Shown: one piece after another, positions 16,141 through 25,683 of the stretch | Layout of the letters: each line of letters opens with the position of its first letter | Position numbering within the stretch: position 1 is the stretch's first letter | Notes under the pieces: model-generated | The model's input: the letters and a program-made list of their open reading frames with translations, nothing else | The model's database searches: none | What the model was told of the DNA's origin: nothing | Position numbers and translations under genes: made by a program | Assembly: GCA_043762325.1 (NCBI GenBank) | Contig: JAYUMU010000161.1 | Location: 1-64,000, forward strand | Source: JANXSS01 sp025356535 | Lineage (GTDB): Bacteria; Pseudomonadota; Gammaproteobacteria; Burkholderiales; Burkholderiaceae_D | Direction: 5' to 3' | DNA: 64,000 nt

Positions 16141-18360
16141 ATGACATCACGCACCACCTGCAACGGTCTTCAGGTCGCAACCGTTCTGTACCGCTTCATC
16201 GAAGACAAGGTTTTGCCGGGAACCGATATCGACAGCAGCGCTTTCTGGAGCGGCTTCAATGCCATCGTTACCGATCTGACGCCAAAAAACGTCGCATTGC
16301 TGGCCGAGCGTGACCGTCTGCAAACCGAGCTCGATGCCTGGCATCGGGCGCACCCCGGCCCGATTGGCGACATGCCGGCCTACCGCGCACATCTGGAAAA
16401 GATCGGCTACCTCGCGCCGAAACCAGCCGACTTCAAGGCCGATACGCGCAACGTCGATGCCGAACTGGCGCTGCAGGCAGGCCCGCAACTGGTGGTGCCG
16501 GTGCTCAACGCCCGTTATGCATTGAACGCTGCGAATGCGCGCTGGGGCTCGCTCTATGACGCCCTGTACGGCACCGATGCGATCAGTGAAGCCGAAGGCG
16601 CCGGCCGCGTCGGCGCGGGCGGCGAGAGCTACAACACCGTGCGCGGCGCCAAGGTCGTGGCCTTTGCCCGCAATTTCCTCGATCAGGCAGCGCCGCTTGC
16701 AACCGGATCGCATGCCGATGTAGCGGCCTATCGCGTGCGCGATGGCAAGCTTGCCGTCGACATGAAGGATGGCAGCGCCACGGCGCTTGCCGAAGCAGCG
16801 AAGTTCGTCGGCCATCAGGGTGCGCCAGAAGCGCCAGGCGTAATCTTGTTGCGCAACAACGGCCTGCACATCGAAATCCGCATCGACCGGGCAACGGCGA
16901 TCGGCAAGGATGATCCGGCCGGCGTGTCCGATGTGGTCGTCGAGGCGGCACTGTCGACCATTCTCGACCTCGAGGATTCGGTCGCGGTGGTCGACGCCGA
17001 CGACAAGGTACTGGCCTACGCCAACTGGCTGGGCATTCTCAACGCAACGCTGGTCGAAACCCTGACCAAGGGCGGCAAGACTTTTACCCGCAGCCTCAAT
17101 CCCGATCGCCAGTACACCGCCGGCATTGGCGCCGTCGATGCCAAGGATGGTGTCGTCACCCTGCACGGGCGCTCGCTGCTGTTTCTGCGCAACGTAGGGC
17201 ACCTGATGCGCAACCCGGCAATTCTCGACGCCAGCGGTGCGGAGATCTTCGAAGGCATTCTCGACGCGGTGGTGACAGTGACCATCGCCCTGCACGACCT
17301 CAAGCGCCGCGCCGGACAGGCAATCGGGAACTCCCGCACCGGCTCGGTATATATCGTCAAGCCGAAAATGCATGGTCCGGCGGAAGTGGCATTTGCCAGC
17401 GAACTGTTCGGCCGCGTCGAAAACCTGCTCGGCCTGGCGGAAAACACCGTCAAGCTGGGCATCATGGATGAAGAACGCCGCACCAGCGTCAACCTGAAAG
17501 CCTGCATCAGCCAGGCCGGCGCCCGGGTCGCCTTCATCAATACCGGCTTTCTGGACCGCACCGGCGACGAAATGCATACCGCCATGCAGGCCGGGCCGAT
17601 GCTGCGCAAGGGCGACATGAAGACCAGTACCTGGCTGACCGCCTATGAGCGCAGCAACGTCCTGATCGGCCTGGCAAGCGGGCTGCGCGGCCGCGCCCAG
17701 ATCGGCAAGGGCATGTGGGCCATGCCGGACTTGATGGCTGCCATGCTTGCCCAGAAAATCGTCCATCCGAAAGCCGGCGCCAATACCGCCTGGGTACCCT
17801 CACCGACGGCTGCGACGCTGCACGCGCTGCATTATCACCAGGTCAACGTTGCCGCGCTACAGGAAGAATTCGAAAAGACGGCAACCAATGAAGAAGCCGA
17901 CCGCTTGCTGCTGGACCTGCTGCAGATTCCCGTGGTGGCCGAAGCAAAATGGTCCGCCGCCGAAATCCAGCAGGAACTCGACAACAATGCACAAGGCATT
18001 CTCGGCTACGTCGTGCGCTGGATCGATCAGGGCGTCGGTTGTTCGAAGGTGCCCGATATTCATGATGTCGGCCTGATGGAAGACCGGGCGACCTTGCGCA
18101 TTTCGAGCCAGCACATTGCCAACTGGCTGTTGCACGGCATCGTCACCGAGGCGCAGGTCAGCGAAACCCTGCAGCGCATGGCCAAGGTCGTCGACGGCCA
18201 GAATGCCGCCGATCCGCTTTACAAGCCGATGGCAACTGACTTTGCCGGATCGTCCGCGTTCCAGGCTGCCAGCGACCTGGTGTTCAAGGGACTGTCGCAG
18301 CCGAACGGCTACACGGAGCCGCTGTTGCATGCATGGCGGTTGAAGGTCAAGGCAGCGTAA
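16141..18360 (+). CDS. glcB: Malate synthase G
   Basis: The 739-residue protein matches malate synthase G, the large monomeric isoform (E. coli 723 residues). It condenses glyoxylate and acetyl-CoA to malate in the glyoxylate bypass and in glycolate use. Visible stretches are TILDLEDSVAVVDADDK, KPKMHGPAEVAFASELF, LGIMDEERRTSVNLKACI and FINTGFLDRTGDEMHT, which cover the substrate and Mg2+ binding core. GGAGG lies 10 bases before the ATG. It stands alone, with no isocitrate lyase gene in view, and faces the convergent opgGH operon. Confidence 0.97.
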   Translation: MTSRTTCNGLQVATVLYRFIEDKVLPGTDIDSSAFWSGFNAIVTDLTPKNVALLAERDRLQTELDAWHRAHPGPIGDMPAYRAHLEKIGYLAPKPADFKADTRNVDAELALQAGPQLVVPVLNARYALNAANARWGSLYDALYGTDAISEAEGAGRVGAGGESYNTVRGAKVVAFARNFLDQAAPLATGSHADVAAYRVRDGKLAVDMKDGSATALAEAAKFVGHQGAPEAPGVILLRNNGLHIEIRIDRATAIGKDDPAGVSDVVVEAALSTILDLEDSVAVVDADDKVLAYANWLGILNATLVETLTKGGKTFTRSLNPDRQYTAGIGAVDAKDGVVTLHGRSLLFLRNVGHLMRNPAILDASGAEIFEGILDAVVTVTIALHDLKRRAGQAIGNSRTGSVYIVKPKMHGPAEVAFASELFGRVENLLGLAENTVKLGIMDEERRTSVNLKACISQAGARVAFINTGFLDRTGDEMHTAMQAGPMLRKGDMKTSTWLTAYERSNVLIGLASGLRGRAQIGKGMWAMPDLMAAMLAQKIVHPKAGANTAWVPSPTAATLHALHYHQVNVAALQEEFEKTATNEEADRLLLDLLQIPVVAEAKWSAAEIQQELDNNAQGILGYVVRWIDQGVGCSKVPDIHDVGLMEDRATLRISSQHIANWLLHGIVTEAQVSETLQRMAKVVDGQNAADPLYKPMATDFAGSSAFQAASDLVFKGLSQPNGYTEPLLHAWRLKVKAA

Positions 18361-18400
18361 TACAGGCAGCGACAGGCAGCGGCCAACGCTGCCTTGCACG

Positions 18401-18426
18401 ACGACGGCGCCTGCGGGCGCCGTTGT
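18401..18426 (+). terminator. Hairpin after glcB
   Basis: ACGACGGCGCC pairs with GGCGCCGTTGT (one G-T pair) around a TGCG tetraloop, 40 bases after the glcB stop. It lacks a T-run, so termination strength is uncertain. Confidence 0.45.
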
Positions 18427-18453
18427 CACGTGTGCGCGGGGCGATTCGCCGAT

Positions 18454-18473
18454 CCGGCCGTCCGGACGGCCGG
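18454..18473. terminator. 20-bp perfect palindrome between convergent glcB and opgH
   Basis: CCGGCCGTCCGGACGGCCGG is its own reverse complement and can fold as an 8-bp stem with a CCGG loop on either strand. Its place between the two convergent gene ends suggests a bidirectional transcription barrier. Confidence 0.5.
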
Positions 18474-18501
18474 TTCCCGGCATCTCACGGCGGGTATCCG
18501 C

Positions 18502-21180
18502 TCAGGCCGGCTCCGGCCTTTCCCACTTGGCCAGCGTTTCTGCCGATGACCATACCGCCAGGTGCAGGCGCGACAGGCGTGCTGCATTGTCGAGCAGCGC
18601 ATTGCGCTGGGCTTCGCCAAGAGCCGACGGACCACCGGCGGCAAATGCCCATGCCGCATGCAGGTCTGCGCTGGCCGGCGCCTGCAGCCTGCCTTTGCCG
18701 GACTCAACCGGGATGGCGAGCGTAGCCGCGCTGCGCGCGTTGCGCCCGGCTGCGCATGCCAGGGCGTTGAGTACCGGATCGACGACTGCCTCGGCAAAAC
18801 CCGGCAGCCTTGGCGTTGCCTGGTGATGGCTGGCCGTGGCCTGCAATTCGACGGGGGACGCCAGCTCTTCCGGAATCACGAACAGGTTCCTTGCGCGACA
18901 CCAGCGGCCAAGCGCCACCCGGCTCGACAGGATCGACAACGGCGCCGATAACATCAGCCCGCCGGCAATCGGCAGCAGCCAGGGCAGGAAGGCCGGATTG
19001 AGCAGCCAGACGCCGACTGCCCAGGCCACACCGAGCAGCATGTCGGCGCCATGCTTGCCAAGCGCTTCGGCCCAGTGCGTCTGCGCATCCCCGCGCGGCG
19101 GCGACTTCCAGTGCAGCGCCCAGCCAAGGAAGGCGGCAGCGACGAAACGCGCGTGAAACATCATGCGCACGGGCGCCAGCAGCATCGAAAACAGCATCTC
19201 CAGCAGCATGCTTGCCAACAGGCGCAGGAAGCCGCCGAACTGCCGCGCATTTTTCACGCAGGCCAGCAGCACGCCGAGTATTTTCGGCAGGAACAGCAGC
19301 GTTGCCGTCGCCGTAAAGAGCGCCAGTGCCTTCTCCGGATGCCACTGCGGCCAGATCGGAAAGAGTTGCCGCGGCTGCAGGAAATATTGCGGGTCGGTGA
19401 GCGTCTGCAATGCCAGCAGCAGTGTTGACAGTGCCAGAAACAGCAGCCACAAGGGCGCCGACAGATAGGCCATCACGCCCGTTGCAAAGACGGCGCGGTG
19501 CACCGGGTGCATGCCGCGCGCGGTAAACAGGCGAAAGTTCATCAGGTTGCCGTGGCACCAGCGGCGGTCGCGCTTGAGTTCTTCCAAGAGGCTCGATGGC
19601 ATTTCCTCGTAGCTGCCGTCGAGATCGTAGGCAATCCAGACGGCCCAACCGGCGCGGCGCATCAGTGCGGCTTCGACGAAATCGTGCGACAGGATGTCGC
19701 CGGCGAGGGAGCCGCGTCCCGGCAGGGCCGACAGCGCGCAATGCTGCATGAAGGGCGCGATGCGGATGATCGCGTTGTGGCCCCAGTAATGCGATTCGCC
19801 GAGTTGCCAGTAATGCAGGCCCGCCGTAAACAGCGGCCCGTACACCCTGGTCGAAAATTGCTGGATGCGTGAATACAGCGTGTCGCGTCCGGCGGCAACC
19901 GGCGAGGTCTGGATGATGCCGCTGCCCGGATTAATTTCCATCAGCCGCACCAAGTTCGTCACGCAGGCGCCACTCATGACGCTGTCGGCGTCGAGCACCA
20001 GCATGTAGCGGTAGTTCTTGCCCCAGCGCCGGCAGAAATCATCGAGATTGCCGCTCTTGCGCTTGACGCGCCGCCGCCGGTGCCGGTAAAAAATACGGCC
20101 GAAGCCGCCGACGTCGCGGCACAGTGCGGCCCAGGCAGCCAATTCGGCGCTGCGCACGTCGCTCTGGGAACTGTCGCTCAGGATGTAGAAATCGAACTGC
20201 GCCAGTTCGCCGATGCGGGCCACCGATTCATAGGTCGCCCGCAGTCCGGCGATCACGCGCGCCACGTCTTCGTTGCAGATCGGCATGACGATTGCAGTGC
20301 GTGCCGCCGCCGGCAAGGGCGCGGTGCTGTCGAGGTTACGCGAGATGGCAAACTTGTCTGCGCCGCGCAGCAACACCAGGAACCCGGCCATCGCTGTCCA
20401 GAATCCGGCCGAAACCCAGCAGAACAGGATGGCAAACATCGCCAGCAGCAGCATTTCGAGCTTGGCAGTGCCCTGGTAAGGCAGTACCGCACCCATGTAA
20501 AAGGTCGCGATGCCGGTTTGGGCCAGCATCAGCACCAGCAGTGTCAGGCGGCGCAGGTTGCCCAGATATTGCCATTGATAAATCGGCCCGAACCGATCGG
20601 CCGCATCCGGTGCGGCGCCATGCGCAGACGCGCCGGACTGCGTGGCAGCGGTCGTGGCAGTCGAAGGGGTTCCGGCGGCCAGGACAGCCGGCGCCGGTTG
20701 CAGGTCCGGCCCGGGTGACTGCGCTGCCGGCCAGGGATGGCGGGCGGCGGCAGGCCGGCGCTCGATCCAGTCCTGGCGACGTCGTGACAGGGCCTGAAAC
20801 CAGCGCCGCAGCGGATTGAGGGCACCCCATGCGGTCGGCACCATCGCGCCGCGGCACAGGGGCGGCGCGAACCGGAACGGCTTGACGGCGCGGGCTGCGC
20901 ACGCCGCATCCTCTGCCGGCAGTGCGTCATCGAACGCCATCTGCAACCGGGCGGCAATGGAGCCGCGCGCCGGATTCTGCTCATCCGCGGCGGCGCCGGC
21001 AATGAGAAGATGGATGTCGGCTACCGGCGCGTCGCTGCCGCCCTCCCCGTCATGGCGCACGCCGGACGCCGCGTGCATGGCGTGCGGCGGGTGCAACGCG
21101 GGCAGACGCTCAATGTAGTGAGCACCCAGTTGCTGGCCGGCGTCGGTGCGTTTTACTCCGGCGGTAATATGTAGCTCCAT
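18502..21180 (-). CDS. opgH: Osmoregulated periplasmic glucan glucosyltransferase OpgH
   Basis: The 892-residue inner membrane protein has a large cytoplasmic family 2 glycosyltransferase domain between groups of membrane helices. Motifs include YILSDSSQSDVR, VLDADSVMSG, a DILSHDFVEAALMRRAGW stretch and the KRDRRWCHGN form of the QxxRW motif, all typical of OpgH/MdoH. It polymerises UDP-glucose into the beta-1,2 glucan backbone and moves it across the membrane. The ATG at 21180 lies inside the end of opgG (28-base overlap), so the pair is translationally coupled. The C-terminal tail beyond the helices is rich in Ala. Confidence 0.95.
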   Translation of the reverse strand: MELHITAGVKRTDAGQQLGAHYIERLPALHPPHAMHAASGVRHDGEGGSDAPVADIHLLIAGAAADEQNPARGSIAARLQMAFDDALPAEDAACAARAVKPFRFAPPLCRGAMVPTAWGALNPLRRWFQALSRRRQDWIERRPAAARHPWPAAQSPGPDLQPAPAVLAAGTPSTATTAATQSGASAHGAAPDAADRFGPIYQWQYLGNLRRLTLLVLMLAQTGIATFYMGAVLPYQGTAKLEMLLLAMFAILFCWVSAGFWTAMAGFLVLLRGADKFAISRNLDSTAPLPAAARTAIVMPICNEDVARVIAGLRATYESVARIGELAQFDFYILSDSSQSDVRSAELAAWAALCRDVGGFGRIFYRHRRRRVKRKSGNLDDFCRRWGKNYRYMLVLDADSVMSGACVTNLVRLMEINPGSGIIQTSPVAAGRDTLYSRIQQFSTRVYGPLFTAGLHYWQLGESHYWGHNAIIRIAPFMQHCALSALPGRGSLAGDILSHDFVEAALMRRAGWAVWIAYDLDGSYEEMPSSLLEELKRDRRWCHGNLMNFRLFTARGMHPVHRAVFATGVMAYLSAPLWLLFLALSTLLLALQTLTDPQYFLQPRQLFPIWPQWHPEKALALFTATATLLFLPKILGVLLACVKNARQFGGFLRLLASMLLEMLFSMLLAPVRMMFHARFVAAAFLGWALHWKSPPRGDAQTHWAEALGKHGADMLLGVAWAVGVWLLNPAFLPWLLPIAGGLMLSAPLSILSSRVALGRWCRARNLFVIPEELASPVELQATASHHQATPRLPGFAEAVVDPVLNALACAAGRNARSAATLAIPVESGKGRLQAPASADLHAAWAFAAGGPSALGEAQRNALLDNAARLSRLHLAVWSSAETLAKWERPEPA

Positions 21181-22700
21181 GTCTCGGAAAGCGTGTTGAT
21201 GCCGCTGTTTATGTAACCGCGCAGTTCGACCGGCAGCTTGTCGTCGACCCGGCGCAGGCGCACCGTCATGCGCACGCCGCCGGAGAGTTCATTGCGAATC
21301 AGGTTCGTCTCCAGGACCGTGCCGTTCGGGTCGCTGGTCACCACGGCACGGATCTTGTCGTCGGCACCGAGGTTTTTCAAGGCGGGTCCTTCGAAGTCGA
21401 CCATCATCGCAATGCTGTCGTCGGGCTTGCGCACCCAGCCATGGCCCCGCCTGCTTTGCACCACCCAGGACAGCGGTGGGCGCTGTTCGGTTTCCTTTTG
21501 CCATGACAGACGATATTCCATGGTCAGCGGCACGCCGGGTTTGGGCGCCGTTGCCGGCACCCAGAAGGCGACGATGTTGTCATTCGTCTCGTCCGGCGTC
21601 GGAATCTGGATCAGCTCGACCCGGCCCGCGCCCCAGTTGCCCTTCGGCTCGACCCAGACGCTGGGGCGCATTTCATAGCGCGCTTCCAGGTCTTCGAAGC
21701 TGCCGAAACGGCGGTCGCGCTGCATCAGGCCAAAGCCGGCCGGATTGGTCAATGTGTAGGACGTCACCAACAGGCGCTTTGGATTGACCAGCGGCCGCCA
21801 GATCCATTCCCCGGTACCGGAATGAATCGACAGGCCATCGGAATCATGTACTTCGGGCCGGAAGTTTTCGACCTGCGAGCGCTGGTTCTCGCCAAAAAAA
21901 TACATGCTGGTCAAGGGCGCCAGGCCAAGCTTGGTGACGTTTTCGCGCAGGTGCAACTGCATCTTCACATCCACGACGGTATCGACGCCCGGCTTGACGA
22001 TGAACCGGTACGCACCCGCTACCCTGGGCGAATTGAGCAAGGCATAGATGGTCAGCGTCTTGTCGTTCGGCCCCGGCCGCTCGATCCAGAATTCCGTAAA
22101 GTACGGAAACTCTTCACCGGAACTCAATGCCGTGTCGACCGCAAGCCCGCGGGCCGACAGGCCGTAGAGCTGGCCCTTGCCGACCGCGCGAAAATAGCTC
22201 GCGCCCAGAAACGTCAGCACCTCGTCCTTGTAGCGCGCGGTATTGATCGGATAGTGCACCCGGAAACCGGCAAATCCCAGGCCGGCGACATCGTTCTGGG
22301 TCAGCGTATTGGCGCCGTAATTGAAAGCGGTCGGATCAAAACGCATCTCCCGCACGACCTTGCCGACGACTTCGTGGATCGTCACCGCCGTGTCGAAGCT
22401 GCGGCCTTCGTGGAAGAACGCCAGCTCGAACGGCAGCTTCTGGTCGCGCCAGCGCGATTTCGCCGGATCGAACCGGATATCGCGGTACTGGTCGTAATCG
22501 AGACCCGCCATGCTGCCGGCCAGGTTTTTTTGCGGCTTGACGTAAGCACTGGCTGCAAGGCGCTTGGCGCGCACGGCAACGTCCTCGAAATCGAAGGCAA
22601 CGGCTGTGCCTGACAGTGCGCACAGCAGCAAGGGCAACAGCAAGAGACGGCAGAGCCTGTGCAATGCTGCATGGCAGCGGCAAGTCGAATCAAGGGACAT
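21153..22700 (-). CDS. opgG: Glucan biosynthesis protein OpgG
   Basis: The 515-residue periplasmic protein starts with a signal peptide (LCRLLLLPLLLCALSGTAVAFDF), followed by the OpgG/MdoG domain, for example FEDVAVRAKRLAASAYV, FDPAKSRWRD, RSFDTAVTIHEV and SQVENFRPEVHDSDGLSI. OpgG is needed to add branches to osmoregulated periplasmic glucans. The ATG at 22700 gives a normal signal peptide with a GAGAAA ribosome binding site; the frame is open upstream to 22820. It is the first gene of opgGH, and the AT-rich block at 23094-23165 probably holds its promoter. Confidence 0.94.
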   Translation of the reverse strand: MSLDSTCRCHAALHRLCRLLLLPLLLCALSGTAVAFDFEDVAVRAKRLAASAYVKPQKNLAGSMAGLDYDQYRDIRFDPAKSRWRDQKLPFELAFFHEGRSFDTAVTIHEVVGKVVREMRFDPTAFNYGANTLTQNDVAGLGFAGFRVHYPINTARYKDEVLTFLGASYFRAVGKGQLYGLSARGLAVDTALSSGEEFPYFTEFWIERPGPNDKTLTIYALLNSPRVAGAYRFIVKPGVDTVVDVKMQLHLRENVTKLGLAPLTSMYFFGENQRSQVENFRPEVHDSDGLSIHSGTGEWIWRPLVNPKRLLVTSYTLTNPAGFGLMQRDRRFGSFEDLEARYEMRPSVWVEPKGNWGAGRVELIQIPTPDETNDNIVAFWVPATAPKPGVPLTMEYRLSWQKETEQRPPLSWVVQSRRGHGWVRKPDDSIAMMVDFEGPALKNLGADDKIRAVVTSDPNGTVLETNLIRNELSGGVRMTVRLRRVDDKLPVELRGYINSGINTLSETWSYILPPE

Positions 22701-22893
22701 GAGGTTTCTCGTAACGGGATATCGGTCGGATGGGGCGGGCAGAAAGCCGATGCGCTGGCATGCCATGTTGTGGCCACACTGTGGCGACCCGCAGCCCATG
22801 GCAGCCGGATCAGTATTCAAGGGCTGCCACGGCCCCGGCCCATGGAGCGGCCGGTCGATGCGCCGCAGGGTCGGTTGCCATTAGAGCAGCATT

Positions 22894-23031
22894 TTAGCGA
22901 TGCATACAGGCTTGGCTCAACATGGCGACGATGGTTGAAAACGGCAATCCGGAACGCTGGGCAAGCACCATGTTGCCAACCTGACGCGCCTTTTCGGCGA
23001 TGCCGTGAAGACGCAGGAGCCGGCCAGGCAT
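22894..23031 (-). CDS. Possible small protein upstream of opgG
   Basis: A 45-codon frame on the minus strand starts MPGRLLRLHGIAEKARQVGN and has third-position GC preference like its neighbours. It could start further upstream at 23076 (60 codons). It would be the first frame on the transcript from the candidate promoter at 23094-23121, ahead of opgGH. There is no good ribosome binding site and no recognised family, so it may be chance. Confidence 0.25.
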   Translation of the reverse strand: MPGRLLRLHGIAEKARQVGNMVLAQRSGLPFSTIVAMLSQACMHR

Positions 23032-23093
23032 GGCCAGCGCTTTGAACGTGCATGGGTTTAGCGCAAACCGGCACAAGCGCGGAAAAGCATTAA

Positions 23094-23165
23094 ATATTAC
23101 GTAATCATTAAGTATTTTAAATTACGTTTTACGAATCGTTATCGAGATTACGGTGATTATCTCGA
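23094..23165 (-). promoter_or_regulatory. AT-rich promoter region with inverted repeats upstream of opgGH
   Basis: On the minus strand TTTAAA (23116-23121) and TAATAT (23094-23099) are 16 bases apart and could form a promoter. The 10-bp palindrome ATTACGTAAT (23096-23105) overlaps the -10 element. A second inverted pair, TCGAGAT (23142-23148) and ATCTCGA (23159-23165), lies upstream. The block is the only strongly AT-rich patch within several kilobases, which supports a regulatory role; the regulator is unknown. Confidence 0.4.
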
Positions 23166-23309
23166 CTAAATATAACCGCCGGCCTACTGCCGGGAAATAA
23201 TTTGCGGCAGCCGCCTTGTCGATCAACCGCCCTCTCTCCAGCGCGCGCAACGCTGCAGCGGCAGGCGCGCGCCGCCGAAGCCGCCCGCATGTGCCGCGCA
23301 TTCAAGCCA

Positions 23310-25499
23310 TTACTGCGATTTGTCGCGCTGCGCCGGCGTGCCGCGCGCCTGCACCTGGGCCGCAAGTCGGGTGTTGCTCTTCAATAGCTCCATCTCGTCG
23401 GCAAGAATCTCGGCCGCTTCGTTCAAATAGATGTCCTTGGCGTCCTTCCTGGCTTTTTCAGCCGCCAGATTGGCAATGACGTTGCGCTCGTTGCTCTGCA
23501 AGCCATCATCCTGGAAGGCACTGGCGCTGGCGGCGCCGGCTTTTTCGGCCTGCTCGGTTTTCTTGCCAATCTTGTCGGACGGCGCTTCGCGGGTCGCAAT
23601 ACGCGACTTGTTCTTGATCTCCTGTGCTTCGCGCTCCTTGCGCCGCACGGCTTCGTTCAGGGAAATGACGTTCGCCTTGCGCTTTGCCTGGATTTCGGCA
23701 ATGTCTTCCATCAGATAAGCGAATTCCTTGTCCTTGGCGATGCGGGCGTCATGCCGCAGGCGCAGCATTGGCAGCAATTCGGTCAGGTCACCTGCCGGAC
23801 GGTACGTCACCGCCGGTATCTGCGTCCACGGCAGCGCGTTGGCATAACTGGATTCGCCGAAGTCTTCGCCGTCGGTCGTGGTCGGCAGGCGGATGTCCGG
23901 CACCACGCCGCGCAACTGCGTGGTGCCGCCGTTGACCCGGAAAAACTGGGCAACCGTCATTTTCAATTCGCCGAAGCGCGGCTTTTCGCTCTTGACCATC
24001 TGGTCGAGGTTGACCAGCGTTTGCACCGTGCCCTTGCCGAAACTGGTTTCACCGATGATCACGCCGCGTCCGTAATCCTGGATGGCGGCGGCAAAGATTT
24101 CGGAAGCCGACGCCGAGCCGCGGTTGATCAGCACGCCGACCGGCTTGTCCCACAACGGTGCAGCGTTTTCCGCGTTTTCGATGCGTACTGCGCCTTGTGA
24201 GTTGCGCTGCTGTACAACCGGCCCCTTGCCGATGAACAATCCGGTCAGGTCGACCGCTTCGGTCAGCGCGCCGCCGCCATTGTTGCGCAGGTCGATCAGC
24301 ACGCTGTCGACATTGTCTTTCTTGAGTTCTTCGAGCAGGCGGGCGACATCGCGGGTGGCGCTCTTGAAATCGGCATCGCCACGGTTGCGCGCATCAAAAT
24401 CAAGGTAGAACACCGGCAGTGAAATGACGCCGACCTGGCGGGTCACGCCGCCGTTTTTCGTCTGGATGATCGATTTCTTGGCAGCCTGCTGCGCCACGTT
24501 GATCTTGTCGCGCACCAGGCTGACACGTTCGAGCTTGCCGTCGAGACCGGCGGCCGCCGGCAGGATTTCCAGCACCACCTGCGAACCCTTGCTGCCACGG
24601 ATCAGGTCGACGACATCGTTGATGCGCCAGCCGACCACATCGGTCAGGGCAGCGCTGCCGGCCTCGCCCACCCGGGCGATCCGGTCGCCGACCTTGAGCC
24701 GGTTCGACAGGGCCGCCGGGCCGCCCGGCACCAGTTCGCGGATGGTCGTGTATTCCTCGTTTTCAGACAGCACCGCACCGATGCCAAACAGCGACAGGCG
24801 CATCGAGATATCGAACTCTTCGGAAGCTTTCGGTCCGAGATAATTCGTGTGCGGCTCGATCGACATCGTGTAAGCGTTCATGAAGAGCTGGAAAACGTCT
24901 TCGCTTTTGACTTTCCTGGCGCCTGCCAGCGCATGCTCGTAGCGCTTGGCCAGCGTGGTGCGGATCGCCTTGTCCTCGCTGCCGGCCAGCTTCAGGCGCA
25001 GCCAGTCGCTCTTGACCCGCTTGCGCCAGAGATCTCGCAGCTCCGCCGTCGAGGCGGGCCAGGGCGACTTCTCGCGTTCGATCTGATAGGTTTCCTTGTC
25101 GCTGAAGTCGAAGCCTTTTTTCAGCAGCTCCTGCGAATAGGTCAGCCGCTCGATGATGCGCCGCTGGTACAGGTTGAAGATCGCAAACGGCATCTGCAGG
25201 TCGTCGCGATAGATGGCGTCGTCAAGCTTGCTGCGCACCCCGGAAAAGCCGTCGATGTCGGACTGCATGAAAAAGATCTTTTCACCGTCGAGGTCCTTCA
25301 GGTAGCGATCGAAGATGCGCGACGACATGGCGTCGTCCAGCGCCACCTTCTTGTAATGGCTGCGGGTGAGAATCTCGGCCGACAGTTTTGCTGCCTGCGC
25401 CTGCTGCGCCAAGGGCAGCAGGGCCGGCGGCGCACTGTCGGCGGCATATGCGGTTGACGCACTTGCCGCAAGCAGGAAAGCCCACAGGTTTCTATTCAT
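23310..25499 (-). CDS. prc: Carboxy-terminal processing (tail-specific) protease Prc
   Basis: The 729-residue protein is a periplasmic S41A peptidase. It has a signal peptide (MNRNLWAFLLAASASTAYA), an N-terminal helical domain with KKVALDDAMSSRIFDRYLKDLD, a PDZ domain near residues 230-320 (LVPGGPAALSNRLKVGDRI), and the peptidase core with the Ser nucleophile in NRGSASASEIF and the Lys in GETSFGKGTVQ. A C-terminal DUF3340-type region follows. Prc degrades or trims periplasmic proteins and helps control peptidoglycan enzymes. ATG 25499 is chosen for its GGAG site and signal peptide; the open frame continues to 25877. Confidence 0.94.
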   Translation of the reverse strand: MNRNLWAFLLAASASTAYAADSAPPALLPLAQQAQAAKLSAEILTRSHYKKVALDDAMSSRIFDRYLKDLDGEKIFFMQSDIDGFSGVRSKLDDAIYRDDLQMPFAIFNLYQRRIIERLTYSQELLKKGFDFSDKETYQIEREKSPWPASTAELRDLWRKRVKSDWLRLKLAGSEDKAIRTTLAKRYEHALAGARKVKSEDVFQLFMNAYTMSIEPHTNYLGPKASEEFDISMRLSLFGIGAVLSENEEYTTIRELVPGGPAALSNRLKVGDRIARVGEAGSAALTDVVGWRINDVVDLIRGSKGSQVVLEILPAAAGLDGKLERVSLVRDKINVAQQAAKKSIIQTKNGGVTRQVGVISLPVFYLDFDARNRGDADFKSATRDVARLLEELKKDNVDSVLIDLRNNGGGALTEAVDLTGLFIGKGPVVQQRNSQGAVRIENAENAAPLWDKPVGVLINRGSASASEIFAAAIQDYGRGVIIGETSFGKGTVQTLVNLDQMVKSEKPRFGELKMTVAQFFRVNGGTTQLRGVVPDIRLPTTTDGEDFGESSYANALPWTQIPAVTYRPAGDLTELLPMLRLRHDARIAKDKEFAYLMEDIAEIQAKRKANVISLNEAVRRKEREAQEIKNKSRIATREAPSDKIGKKTEQAEKAGAASASAFQDDGLQSNERNVIANLAAEKARKDAKDIYLNEAAEILADEMELLKSNTRLAAQVQARGTPAQRDKSQ

Positions 25500-25683
25500 T
25501 TGATTCGCTCCGGGAAAAGGACTGGGACTGGCGTCCGACGGTCTATCGGCAAACGACAAGGCCAGACGCGACGTGGGGCATTGCGCAGCGCGTTGGGATG
25601 TTGCTGGCAACTGAAGTGGTGCCTGGCTTTCGGGTCCGACCCATGGTACCAGAGCATCGTGCGGCGTGTTTTGCACCCATCGG

